Shown here in pieces: positions 35,858-44,062 of a stretch of DNA of 64,000 nt. The translations under genes and the position numbers were made by a program. The DNA comes from VXYK01 sp965221585 (lineage in GTDB: Bacteria > Actinomycetota > Acidimicrobiia > Acidimicrobiales > Aldehydirespiratoraceae): positions 248,001 through 312,000 of the forward strand of contig OZ244898.1 in assembly GCA_965221585.1 (NCBI GenBank), read 5' to 3'. Each line of letters begins with the position of its first letter. Position 1 is the first letter of the stretch. Under the pieces are notes generated by a model. It saw only the letters and a program-made list of their open reading frames with translations. It made no database searches and was not told the DNA's origin.

Positions 35858-36046
35858 CTGCGCCCGCCACAGTGCGGCCGTTTCCTCCGATGTCTGAGGC
35901 TGCCGGGAAATAAAGGACCGCCCTTTGCTGTCCAGGTCGATGAGGTTGGGTGCCCAGTGGCGAGCGACGTCGCACCCGATACAGCGCGTGTCGACGAACC
36001 ACGGCCCATCCACATTGTCAGCGTGAGCCTCGTCCCGGCGTGCCAT
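35837..36046 (-). pseudogene. Severed ferredoxin-like N-terminal domain
   Basis: A 69-aa ORF from ATG at 36046 with a good Shine-Dalgarno (GAGGGAT). WFVDTRCIGCDVARHWAP and the RSFISRQPQT segment resemble the ferredoxin domain found alone or before MBL hydrolases. The domain breaks at WRAQSCRGVD exactly where the serpin gene ends, so the expected CPTG end and anything after it are missing. It is divergent from the intact SDR gene, with 91 bp between starts. Confidence 0.65.
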
Positions 36047-36090
36047 TGATCCCTCGAGAGTTGACTGATCTGACCCTACCTGTGGGTGCC

Positions 36091-36247
36091 GGTTGATTGT
36101 GCGCGAGAATGCTTGCGACAACACTGAAGGAAGAAGCGTGAGACTTGAAGGCAAAGTGGCTCTCATCACTGGAACGGCCGGTGGAATCGGACGCGCCGCC
36201 GCGCTGCGGTTCGCCGAGGAGGGTGCCCGGATCGTCGCAGTCGACCT
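36091..36247 (+). repeat. Right copy of the duplicated SDR 5' region
   Basis: This is the parent of, or sister to, 33033-33187. It covers the upstream sequence (GATTGTGCGCGAG), the Shine-Dalgarno and the start of the intact SDR gene. The two copies bracket the amine oxidase, serpin and ferredoxin remnant. Confidence 0.8.
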
Positions 36248-36908
36248 CGTTGACGCGAATCACGAGACCGTCGAGTTGATCAATGCAGCCGGGGGCGAGG
36301 CTGTCGCGGTCCAGGCCGACGTGTCCGACGATGCCGCTGTCGCCGCGGCCGTGAAGACCGCCGAACAGACATACGGGCGACTCGACATCGCCTTCAACAA
36401 CGCCGGGATCATGCTGGCCGACGACTCAGACTCCATCGCCACATCCGAGGAGACCATCGACAAGACCCTGGCCGTGAACCTCAAGGGTGTGCTGTACGGA
36501 TGCCGGCACCAGATCCCCGCCATGCGCCGGGCGGGCGGCGGTTCGATCATCAACACAGCCTCGTTCGTGGCGTCGGTCGGAGCGGCCACCCCGCAGATCG
36601 CCTACACCGCCTCCAAGGGAGCTGTGCTGTCGATGACCCGTGAGCTCGCCGTGATCCACGCTCGGGAGAACATCCGGGTCAACGCCCTGTCGCCCGGGCC
36701 GCTGCGCACGGAACTGCTCATGTCGTACCTCGACACCGACGAGAAGCGCCGGCGTCGGCTGGTGCACGTGCCGATGGGTCGGTTCGGCGAAGCCGCCGAG
36801 ATGGCCTCGGCCGCCCTCTTCCTGGCCTCGGCCGACTCGTCGTACATGACCGGAGCCAACCTCCAGGTCGACGGAGGCCTCACCGCCGCCTACGTCACCC
36901 CCGAGTAG
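36138..36908 (+). CDS. SDR-family NAD(P)-dependent oxidoreductase
   Basis: A classical SDR of 256 aa. The start is GTG at 36138, chosen from the Shine-Dalgarno (GAAGGAAG) and alignment with the SDR remnant; the frame upstream is not family-like. It shows TGTAGGIGRAAA, NNAG, the catalytic Ser region (INTASFVAS) with YTASKGA (Tyr, Lys), and the C-terminal YMTGANLQVDGG. The substrate is unknown. Confidence 0.92.
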   Translation: MRLEGKVALITGTAGGIGRAAALRFAEEGARIVAVDLVDANHETVELINAAGGEAVAVQADVSDDAAVAAAVKTAEQTYGRLDIAFNNAGIMLADDSDSIATSEETIDKTLAVNLKGVLYGCRHQIPAMRRAGGGSIINTASFVASVGAATPQIAYTASKGAVLSMTRELAVIHARENIRVNALSPGPLRTELLMSYLDTDEKRRRRLVHVPMGRFGEAAEMASAALFLASADSSYMTGANLQVDGGLTAAYVTPE

Positions 36909-37016
36909 GCCTTTTGAGAACCGACGACCGTCAAAACACGCCGAATGCTCTGATGTGACCACCTCGGCCCCGCACGGGGTCGGAGCGCGCTGGTTGCCGG
37001 TAGACCTCTGGAGCAC

Positions 37017-37030
37017 TAGATTCCCGGCAC
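37017..37030 (+). promoter_or_regulatory. Putative leaderless promoter of the M16 peptidase gene
   Basis: TAGATT (37017-37022) is followed by 8 nt and the GTG at 37031. No ribosome binding site is seen. Confidence 0.35.
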
Positions 37031-40027
37031 GTGATTTCTCGATCCCGTTACGCCGTTCTGGCCGTTACACTCGCCGTCGCGGTCATCGCCGCAGCGTGTG
37101 CGGATGACCCGCTGGACACGGAGCCCACGGCTGGCGAAACGCCAGCCTCGACCGAGGCCCCGTCCGATGCGGGTGAACCCGACGGAACGGTTGACACCAC
37201 GGACGCGGGAGCCGAAGAACCCGACACAACCGACACTGCTCCAGCAGACCTGTCCACCGAACCCGCCGACCTCGGGGCCTTCAACGACTACGAGCCTGCC
37301 GAGCCCGACCCTACGCTGCTTGGCCTCGACTCGGAAGTCCAGATCGGCACCCTCGATAACGGCCTCACCTACTACCTCAGGTCCAACGACTCGCCGGCTG
37401 ATCGTGTCGTCATGCGCCTCGTGGTGAACGCCGGCGCGGTGCTGGACCCGCCCGGCCAGGAGGGCTCCGCCCACTTCCTCGAGCACATGCTGTTCAACGG
37501 CACGGAGAAGTTCTCCAAGCTTGAACTAAGGCAAGCACTGCGCGACCTCGGCGTCGAGTTCGGCCCCGATCTGAACGCCTACACATCCGCCGACGAGACC
37601 GTGTACATGCTCGACTTCCAACTCGACGACCCCGAAGCACTCGATCTCGCATTCACGGTGCTGTCGGAGTGGGCGTCGGCGGCCACTATTGACCCCGCCG
37701 AAGTCGAAGCCGAGCGAGGCATCGTGCTCGACGAGTACCGGCTGATCGACCAGTCCGCGAACGGCTGGATCGGGAACTTCCTCGATGCCATCTATTCCAG
37801 CGGAACCGTCTATGAGGGCATGCTGCTCGGCGGTAGTGAGGAATCCAACTCGTCGATCACCGCCGCGCAGCTGCGCGACTTCTACGAGACCTGGTACCGA
37901 CCCGACAATATGGCCCTAGTCGTCGTCGGCGACCTGCCCGTCGCGGACATGGCCCAGAAGGCCGCGCAGTTCCTCGGCGGCCTGACCAATCCCACCGAGC
38001 CGATGCCGGTGCAGCCCGAACGGAACGCATTCACGGCGGATTTTGTCGACGAACCGGTCATAGACATCGCCACACACCCCGACTACGGCTATATCTCGAT
38101 GTCGCTCGACTGGCAGCTGCCGGCGTGGACGCCCAGCACCGTCGGCGGCGACCGACTCCGCTGGATGGAAGGCATCATCGCCTACTTGCTCGATGTTCGA
38201 CTCGCCAATGCCCACCGGGCCGGCTTGATGTCCCAGGCCGACGAGCCAGCCATGTCGCTTTGGCAGCAGGCCCGCGGCCTTCGCCTGTACGGCACCAACA
38301 TCGAAGGTCCCGATCTGCAGCAGGCCACCACCGACTTCCTCTCGGTACTGGCCGGCGCAGCGCACTACGGCTTCACCGACGATGAGCTGGAGCAGGCCGC
38401 CACCACGGCGCGCACCTCACTGGAAGCGCAACTCGAGCGTGCGGCGACCATCCAGAGTGCCGGTTACGCCGACCGTTACGTCTTGAACTTCGTGCGCGGC
38501 GAGAGCATCGAATCGGTCGAGGACAGGGTGGCTCGGTTGCACGATCTGCTCGACACCTTCACCGTCGAGGAGTTGACCGCGCACCTGCGCTGGATCCTCG
38601 ACAATGCGCCGCCTCTGGTGGTACCGCTCGGCGACGATCCCGCCAACGTTCCTGATATCGCACAGCTCGAAGCCGCGATCGACGCGGTGGTACCCGTGCC
38701 TCCCCCTCCCGCTGAAGAGCGCATCGAAACCCTGTTGGCCACTCCCGATCCGGTCGCCCCGATCCGCGAGCACTCGGTGGGCCTGTTCGAGGGTGCCCAC
38801 GAGTGGGTGTTCGCTAACGGGGCGCATGTAGTGTTCGCCCCTTCTGATTTGGCCGCAGGGCAGGTGGCCGTATCGGCGCGTAGCCTTGGTGGATGGTCGC
38901 AGCTGCCGATTGGGAGTGCTGCGATGCGTCGAGCCATCACGGGAGCCGTCGCTAGCAGCGGTGTGGCCGACTACTCGGCATCACAGTTAGATGAGTACCT
39001 CGCCGGAACCACGGCCCTGTTGACCCCCTACATCACTGAGTTGACCGAAGGCTTCAACGGCTCCGCCGGTCCCGACGATCTCGACGATCTGCTCGCGCTG
39101 ATGCAGCTCTACATCACCGAGCCGCGGGTCAGCGAGGTCGCGGCCGACGAGCAGATCCAAGGCCTGCAAACCCGCAGGACCAACTACGAGAACAATCCAC
39201 AGTGGACTTCCGTGTTCGACCTCTACGACGCCTTCTACCAGAACAGCCCGTGGTACCACTTCATCCTCACGCAGGAGGAAATCGACGCGGTCACGGCCGA
39301 GGGACTGCTGGAGCTGTACGAGGCGCGCTTGGGCGATGTGGACGATCTGGTAGTGGTGATCGTCGGTGACATCGATAGGGCCACCGTCGCCGACCTGGCC
39401 GCTCGCTACATCGGCACGTTGCCCGCTGGCGAGGCCGACGCACACGTGAACCACAACCCGGGCTTTCCTCCGGGAATCTCGCGTATCACCACTCCAGTCG
39501 ATGCCGACTCGGGGGCAGCCGGACTTTATATACAGTTCGGTCCAGTAGTGCCGGTCACAGCCGAGACTTTAGTGATCGCTGATCTTGTGAGCACACTGTT
39601 GGACGACCTGCTCGTCGCCTCGGTGCGCGAGAATCTCGGAGAGACCTACTCAGTCGGCGTGGTGCTGACACCGATGATCGAAGTAGGTTTGTGGGACAAC
39701 TACTTCAGCGCGTCGGGACCCTCGGAGAGTCTTGAGCAGATCAACTCGACGATCGTCGAAACTGTCGCCGAGTTGATCGCCAACGGTCCTACCGAGGATG
39801 ACTTGGCGCAAGCCAAGTCGGTACTGCGGGACGACTACCAGCTTGACAACAACGACGAGATCATAAGCCCGCTGCTGATGCGCCGACACCTCGACGATGC
39901 GCTCGTCGGTACTCCCGATCAGCGTTTGGCACTCCTCGACGAGATCACCGCCGCGGACATCAGCCGGTACGTGTCGCTGTTGCTCAATCTCGACAACCGC
40001 ATCGAAGCGTTCCGCAGCGTCGAGTAG
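37031..40027 (+). CDS. M16 (insulinase-family) zinc peptidase, lipoprotein
   Basis: A 998-aa protein. A lipoprotein signal (AVIAAACAD) is followed by an acidic Thr/Glu/Pro linker (about 25-90). Two M16 halves follow. The first carries the inverted zinc motif HFLEH and the distal Glu in AERGIVLDEYR, with the NAYTSADETVY substrate segment. The second half (from about residue 590) lacks HxxEH and is the structural partner, as in pitrilysin-type enzymes. It probably degrades peptides outside the membrane. Confidence 0.92.
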   Translation: MISRSRYAVLAVTLAVAVIAAACADDPLDTEPTAGETPASTEAPSDAGEPDGTVDTTDAGAEEPDTTDTAPADLSTEPADLGAFNDYEPAEPDPTLLGLDSEVQIGTLDNGLTYYLRSNDSPADRVVMRLVVNAGAVLDPPGQEGSAHFLEHMLFNGTEKFSKLELRQALRDLGVEFGPDLNAYTSADETVYMLDFQLDDPEALDLAFTVLSEWASAATIDPAEVEAERGIVLDEYRLIDQSANGWIGNFLDAIYSSGTVYEGMLLGGSEESNSSITAAQLRDFYETWYRPDNMALVVVGDLPVADMAQKAAQFLGGLTNPTEPMPVQPERNAFTADFVDEPVIDIATHPDYGYISMSLDWQLPAWTPSTVGGDRLRWMEGIIAYLLDVRLANAHRAGLMSQADEPAMSLWQQARGLRLYGTNIEGPDLQQATTDFLSVLAGAAHYGFTDDELEQAATTARTSLEAQLERAATIQSAGYADRYVLNFVRGESIESVEDRVARLHDLLDTFTVEELTAHLRWILDNAPPLVVPLGDDPANVPDIAQLEAAIDAVVPVPPPPAEERIETLLATPDPVAPIREHSVGLFEGAHEWVFANGAHVVFAPSDLAAGQVAVSARSLGGWSQLPIGSAAMRRAITGAVASSGVADYSASQLDEYLAGTTALLTPYITELTEGFNGSAGPDDLDDLLALMQLYITEPRVSEVAADEQIQGLQTRRTNYENNPQWTSVFDLYDAFYQNSPWYHFILTQEEIDAVTAEGLLELYEARLGDVDDLVVVIVGDIDRATVADLAARYIGTLPAGEADAHVNHNPGFPPGISRITTPVDADSGAAGLYIQFGPVVPVTAETLVIADLVSTLLDDLLVASVRENLGETYSVGVVLTPMIEVGLWDNYFSASGPSESLEQINSTIVETVAELIANGPTEDDLAQAKSVLRDDYQLDNNDEIISPLLMRRHLDDALVGTPDQRLALLDEITAADISRYVSLLLNLDNRIEAFRSVE

Positions 40028-40034
40028 CTGAACA

Positions 40035-40067
40035 GGGGCGCTACCGTTGCGGGGGTGCTTCTCTACG
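40035..40067 (+). repeat. Left 33-bp direct repeat flanking the ATPase gene
   Basis: Identical over 33 bp to 41480-41512. It contains a TACCGT box, 7 nt and a GTG start with the codons for VLLY, that is, the leaderless promoter and start of mshC. Here the frame stops after 21 codons (40055-40120). Similarity ends sharply on both sides. Confidence 0.9.
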
Positions 40068-40215
40068 GCGAAGAACTCGCCCATGAGCTATGGCCTGACT
40101 CCGTAGGGGTAGAGCCGTGATCGAACTGGCGGCCGCGTTCGAGCGCACCGACGAGGCCTGACCACCCCGCCCCCGGGAAGTCACAGCTGAATCTTGCGCC
40201 GCTAAATCACAAGTT

Positions 40216-40247
40216 GAACTTTGAATTATCATGATAATCTAAAGTTC
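40216..40247. promoter_or_regulatory. 32-bp AT-rich palindrome abutting the ATPase start codon
   Basis: Arms GAACTTT and AAAGTTC flank a perfect 14-bp palindrome ATTATCATGATAAT (40225-40238); only the two GA/CT spacer pairs fail to match. A second small inverted repeat AAGTTgAACTT (40211-40221) overlaps it. It ends one base before the ATG at 40248. It is strikingly AT-rich in a GC-rich region, and could be an operator for autoregulation or a hairpin blocking initiation. Confidence 0.85.
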
Positions 40248-41420
40248 ATGTATGAACGTCGGTTGATGCTTCCCACGCCGGGCACCGAGACCTTCTTCCT
40301 GTGGGGGCCACGGCAAGCAGGAAAAAGTACCCTGCTGCGCCAGCAGTATCCCGACGCGGTATGGGTGGACTTGCTCAAGGCCGACGACTTCCGCCGTTAC
40401 GCCACCCGACCCGAGCGGCTACGACAGGAACTCGAAGCGGCCGGCCCTCACGGCCCGGACCCGAACCGCCAGGTTGTCATCGACGAAATCCAAAAGGTGC
40501 CGGCGCTGCTCGACGAGGTGCATTGGCTCATCGAGCGGTACCGACTGCATTTTGCGCTGTGTGGATCAAGCGCACGAAAGGTCCGTCACGGTGCGGCGAA
40601 CCTGCTCGGCGGGCGGGCGCTGCGCTATGAGCTTCGCGGCCTCACCTCCGATGAACTCGGTGACGCGTTCAGTCTCGACCGGATGATCAACCACGGGTAT
40701 CTGCCGCGCATCTACGATTCGGAGCGGCCCCACCGCCTGTTGGATGCCTACATTGCCGACTACCTGAGGCAGGAGATCGCGGTGGAGGGTCTCGTGCGGA
40801 ACCTGCCGGCGTTCTCCGACTTTCTCGACGCGGCGGCTCTCAGCGACGGCGATCCCGTCAACTTCGCCAACATCGCCCGGGAGTGCGGCGTGTCGGGGCC
40901 GACAGCGAAAGCACACTTCGGCATCCTCACCGACACATTGCTGGCCCGCTGGCTGCCGCGCTGGCGGCGACGGGCAAAACGCCGTCTGGCCGGGGCACCC
41001 AAGCTGTATTTCGAGGATGTCGGCGTGGTAAACCGCCTTGCCCGTCGTGGCACAGTCGAGCGGGGATCAGACGCTTACGGCAAGGCGTTTGAGAACTGGG
41101 TGTTCCACGAGTTGTGCGCGATGACGGCGTACCTCGAGACCGGCGAGGAACTCAGCTACTGGCGGCTCCCCAGCGGCATCGAGGTCGACTTCATCGTGGG
41201 CGACATGCGCGTCGCTGTCGAGGCCAAAGCCACAACCTCCGTCACGCCACGCCATCTCCGAGGGCTGCGCACTCTGGCTGAAGAACATCCAGAGCTGCAC
41301 ACCCGAGTGGTCGTGTGTCTCGAAGACCGGCCACGCCGCACTCACGACGGCATCGACATCCTCCCCGCGAGCCACTTCACCCGTCGCATCTGGCAGGGCG
41401 AGCTTGCACAGCAGCAGTAG
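40248..41420 (+). CDS. AAA+ ATPase with DUF4143 domain
   Basis: A 390-aa protein. The start is ATG at 40248 directly after the palindrome. Walker A is GPRQAGKST, Walker B is VVIDEIQK, and sensor-like CGSSARK follows. The C-terminal DUF4143 part contains EVDFIVGDMRVAVEAKA, which has the spacing of a PD-(D/E)xK nuclease-like fold. Function in the family is unknown; such genes are scattered, variable and often horizontally acquired. The flanking 33-bp repeats and foreign-looking upstream DNA support acquisition here. It lies between the peptidase and mshC. Confidence 0.88.
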   Translation: MYERRLMLPTPGTETFFLWGPRQAGKSTLLRQQYPDAVWVDLLKADDFRRYATRPERLRQELEAAGPHGPDPNRQVVIDEIQKVPALLDEVHWLIERYRLHFALCGSSARKVRHGAANLLGGRALRYELRGLTSDELGDAFSLDRMINHGYLPRIYDSERPHRLLDAYIADYLRQEIAVEGLVRNLPAFSDFLDAAALSDGDPVNFANIARECGVSGPTAKAHFGILTDTLLARWLPRWRRRAKRRLAGAPKLYFEDVGVVNRLARRGTVERGSDAYGKAFENWVFHELCAMTAYLETGEELSYWRLPSGIEVDFIVGDMRVAVEAKATTSVTPRHLRGLRTLAEEHPELHTRVVVCLEDRPRRTHDGIDILPASHFTRRIWQGELAQQQ

Positions 41421-41479
41421 CGACCGAGCAGCCGTAGAGAGTCTCAGCCGGGGGTCCGAAATCGGCGTGTGGGGGGATC

Positions 41480-41512
41480 GGGGCGCTACCGTTGCGGGGG
41501 TGCTTCTCTACG
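41480..41512 (+). repeat. Right 33-bp direct repeat, overlapping the mshC promoter and start
   Basis: Exact copy of 40035-40067. In this copy the GTG opens the intact mshC gene. The 1,412 bp between the copies carries the ATPase gene. Confidence 0.9.
41487..41499 (+). promoter_or_regulatory. Putative leaderless promoter of mshC-cysS
   Basis: TACCGT (41487-41492) lies 7 nt before the GTG at 41500, with no Shine-Dalgarno. The same box and spacing occur in the left repeat copy. Confidence 0.4.
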
Positions 41513-42684
41513 ACACAGCGCGCAACTCGATAGTTCCCTTCGAACCGGGCGAGGACGTGACGATCTATGTCTGTGGCATAACCCCGTACGACTCGACCCA
41601 CCTCGGCCACGCCAACACCTACCTGACCTACGACCTGCTGATCCGACGGCTCGAAGAACTCGGCCACAACGTCAAACTCGTGCGCAACATCACCGACGTA
41701 GACGACAGCATCCTCGGCAAAGCCCGAGAACTGGGCGTCGACTTCCTGGAACTGGCGGCCGCCGAAACAGCCCGCTTCCACGGCGACATGGCTGCGCTCA
41801 ACACCCGAGAAGTCACAGCCGAACCCCACGCCCGCGAATGGGTCGCCGAGATGATCGACCTGATCACGATCCTCGAACAAAAAGGCCACACCTACACCGT
41901 CGAAGGCGCCACCTTCTTCGACGTGACGACCTTCGACACGTTCGGCGCCGTCTCCGGCTACGACGAAGCGACCATGATCGAACTGGCCGCCGAACGCGGC
42001 GGCCACCCCGACGACCCCCGCCAACGCAACCCGCTCGACTTCATCCTCTGGCAACCCTCGCTGCCCGACGAACCCGTATGGGAATCACCGTGGGGACCGG
42101 GCCGCCCCGGCTGGCACATCGAATGCAGCGCCATGTCTATGGGTCTGATCGGCACGACCATCGACCTGCACGGCGGCGGCAGCGACCTGATCTTCCCGCA
42201 CCACGAATGCGAACGCGCCCAGAGCGAAGCAGCCACCGGCACCACCTTCGTTCGCCACTGGATGCACTGCGGCATGGTCGCCTACGACGGAACGAAGATG
42301 TCGAAATCGCTCGGCAACCTCGTCTTCGTGAGCGAACTGTCGAAACTCGCCGACCCACGGGCCATCCGGCTCTCGTTGATGGCACACCACTATCGAGAAG
42401 ACTGGGAGTGGTTCGACGACGACATCACCGAATCCGCAGCAGACCTGGAGACGCTGCTGGCGGCGGCCAACGCCGTCGGCGGCCCCGACCCTGCCCCCTA
42501 CGCGAGCCGGTTGCGTGCCGCGCTCGACGACGACCTCGACGCCCCCCGAGCACGAAGCGAACTGCTCGGGCTCGCCGCGGCCATACTCGACGGAGGCGAC
42601 GACACGACGGCTCCCACCGTGCTGCGAGAACTGTCAGACCTCTGCGGAATCGAACTAGAAACCCCGGCGGCCCCAGTCCCTTGA
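41500..42684 (+). CDS. mshC: Cysteine:1D-myo-inosityl 2-amino-2-deoxy-glucopyranoside ligase
   Basis: Joins cysteine to GlcN-inositol with ATP in mycothiol synthesis (394 aa). It is a class I aaRS-like fold. The zinc/cysteine site is CGITPYD, GWHIECS and HHECE, the HIGH-like motif is THLGHANTY and the KMSKS motif is KMSKSLGNLV. CGITPYD with MVAYDGTKMSKSLGNLVFVS is typical of MshC rather than CysRS, and the protein lacks the CysRS C-terminal tRNA-binding domain. Mycothiol marks the host as actinobacterial. The stop overlaps the cysS start (TTGA). Confidence 0.9.
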   Translation: MLLYDTARNSIVPFEPGEDVTIYVCGITPYDSTHLGHANTYLTYDLLIRRLEELGHNVKLVRNITDVDDSILGKARELGVDFLELAAAETARFHGDMAALNTREVTAEPHAREWVAEMIDLITILEQKGHTYTVEGATFFDVTTFDTFGAVSGYDEATMIELAAERGGHPDDPRQRNPLDFILWQPSLPDEPVWESPWGPGRPGWHIECSAMSMGLIGTTIDLHGGGSDLIFPHHECERAQSEAATGTTFVRHWMHCGMVAYDGTKMSKSLGNLVFVSELSKLADPRAIRLSLMAHHYREDWEWFDDDITESAADLETLLAAANAVGGPDPAPYASRLRAALDDDLDAPRARSELLGLAAAILDGGDDTTAPTVLRELSDLCGIELETPAAPVP

Positions 42685-44060
42685 TCCAGCTGTACGACAC
42701 GCTCACAATGAAGGTTCGGCCCCTCGCCCAGCGCGACCCGGGCAAGTTGTCGCTGTACGCCTGCGGGCCGACGGTCTACGACCACCCCCACCTCGGCCAT
42801 GCCCGCCAAGCCCTCACCTACGACGTGCTGCGCCGCTACCTCGAATGGCGAGGCATCGAGGTCCACCACGTCGCCAACGTCACCGACATAGACGACAACA
42901 TCATCAACCGCGCCAACAAAGAAGGCCTCACCGAACCCCAGGTCGCCGAACACTGGGAAGCGGTATACATCGAAGCGATGGACGAACTCGACATCCTCCA
43001 TCCCCACGACCGCCCCCATGCCACCGAGTTCGTCGACGAGATGGTCGCCTTCATCGAGACCCTGATGGACAACGGCTCGGCCTACGCCACCGAATCGGGC
43101 GTGTACCTGAGGGTGCGTTCCGTACCGGGATACGGCGACCTGGTCCACCGCAGCTTCGATGAGCTAGCCGAGGGCTCCGGGGCTCGTGTGGAAGTCGACG
43201 AGCACAAGGAAGACCCGCTCGACTTCGCCCTCTGGAAATCGGCCAAGCCCGACGAGCCGACCTGGCCCTCCCCCTGGGGAGAGGGCCGACCGGGCTGGCA
43301 CATCGAATGCGTGGCCATGAGCCTCGGGATCCTCGGCGACGGATTCGACCTCCACGGCGGAGGTGACGACCTCGTGTTCCCCCATCACACCAACGAACGT
43401 GCCGAAGCGATCGCCGCAGGCAGACCCTTCGCCCAGCATTGGCTGCACAACGCCATGCTCAACGTGGGTGGCGAGAAGATGGCCAAGTCGCTCGGCAACT
43501 TCCGCACGGTGCGCGACCTGCTCGACGAACACCCCCTCAACGCCAGGGCGCTGCGCCTGTTGCTGCTACAGACCCATTACCGCAAGACCATGGAGGTCAA
43601 CGCTGAGGTGATGTCGCAGGCCCGAGCCGCGATCGAGCGCATCGACGCAATGGCCCGCAGAGCCCGAGCCGCCGGCATTGCGCTCGACGGAGCCGAGCGA
43701 GATGACGAATCACTTGAGGCGTTCATGGTTGCGATGGACTACGACCTGGGTACTCCCGAAGCCGTCGCGGTCATATTCGACACCCTCCGGCGAGCCAACA
43801 CCGCCCTCGACAGCAACGCGGCCGAAGCCGCCGCACTGGTCGCCACTGTGATCGACCTGGCAGGCGCACTGGGAATCCGAGTTGGCGAAGCTGACGACAC
43901 CGAAGGCAGCGACGCGGAAATCGAAGAGCTCGTAGCGGCTCGTTCCCGCGCACGCGAAGACAAGGACTTTGCAGAAGCGGACCGGCTCCGCGACGAACTG
44001 ACCAAGTTGGGCGTCGTCGTCGAGGACACGCCAAGCGGTTCCGTCTGGCACCGCCGCTGA
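42681..44060 (+). CDS. cysS: Cysteinyl-tRNA synthetase
   Basis: Charges tRNA-Cys (459 aa). The start is TTG at 42681, giving IQLYDTLT as the family N-terminus; it overlaps the mshC stop, and the frame further upstream is only a shadow of mshC. CGPTVYDHPHLGHARQAL, GWHIEC, HHTNE and KMAKSLGNF are present. The anticodon-binding C-terminus (ARSRAREDKDFAEADRLRDEL) is intact. Next to mshC it forms a paralogous pair using the same cysteinyl-adenylate chemistry. Confidence 0.95.
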   Translation: MIQLYDTLTMKVRPLAQRDPGKLSLYACGPTVYDHPHLGHARQALTYDVLRRYLEWRGIEVHHVANVTDIDDNIINRANKEGLTEPQVAEHWEAVYIEAMDELDILHPHDRPHATEFVDEMVAFIETLMDNGSAYATESGVYLRVRSVPGYGDLVHRSFDELAEGSGARVEVDEHKEDPLDFALWKSAKPDEPTWPSPWGEGRPGWHIECVAMSLGILGDGFDLHGGGDDLVFPHHTNERAEAIAAGRPFAQHWLHNAMLNVGGEKMAKSLGNFRTVRDLLDEHPLNARALRLLLLQTHYRKTMEVNAEVMSQARAAIERIDAMARRARAAGIALDGAERDDESLEAFMVAMDYDLGTPEAVAVIFDTLRRANTALDSNAAEAAALVATVIDLAGALGIRVGEADDTEGSDAEIEELVAARSRAREDKDFAEADRLRDELTKLGVVVEDTPSGSVWHRR

Positions 44061-44062
44061 AC

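Noticed and set aside
36093..36137. Earlier SDR start at 36093
   Set aside because: It adds 15 unrelated residues, whereas the GTG at 36138 has a Shine-Dalgarno and aligns with the SDR stub start.
41469..42680. Possible long N-terminal extension of cysS in another frame of mshC
   Set aside because: The translation is Arg/Pro/His-rich shadow sequence. CysS begins at the TTG that overlaps the mshC stop.
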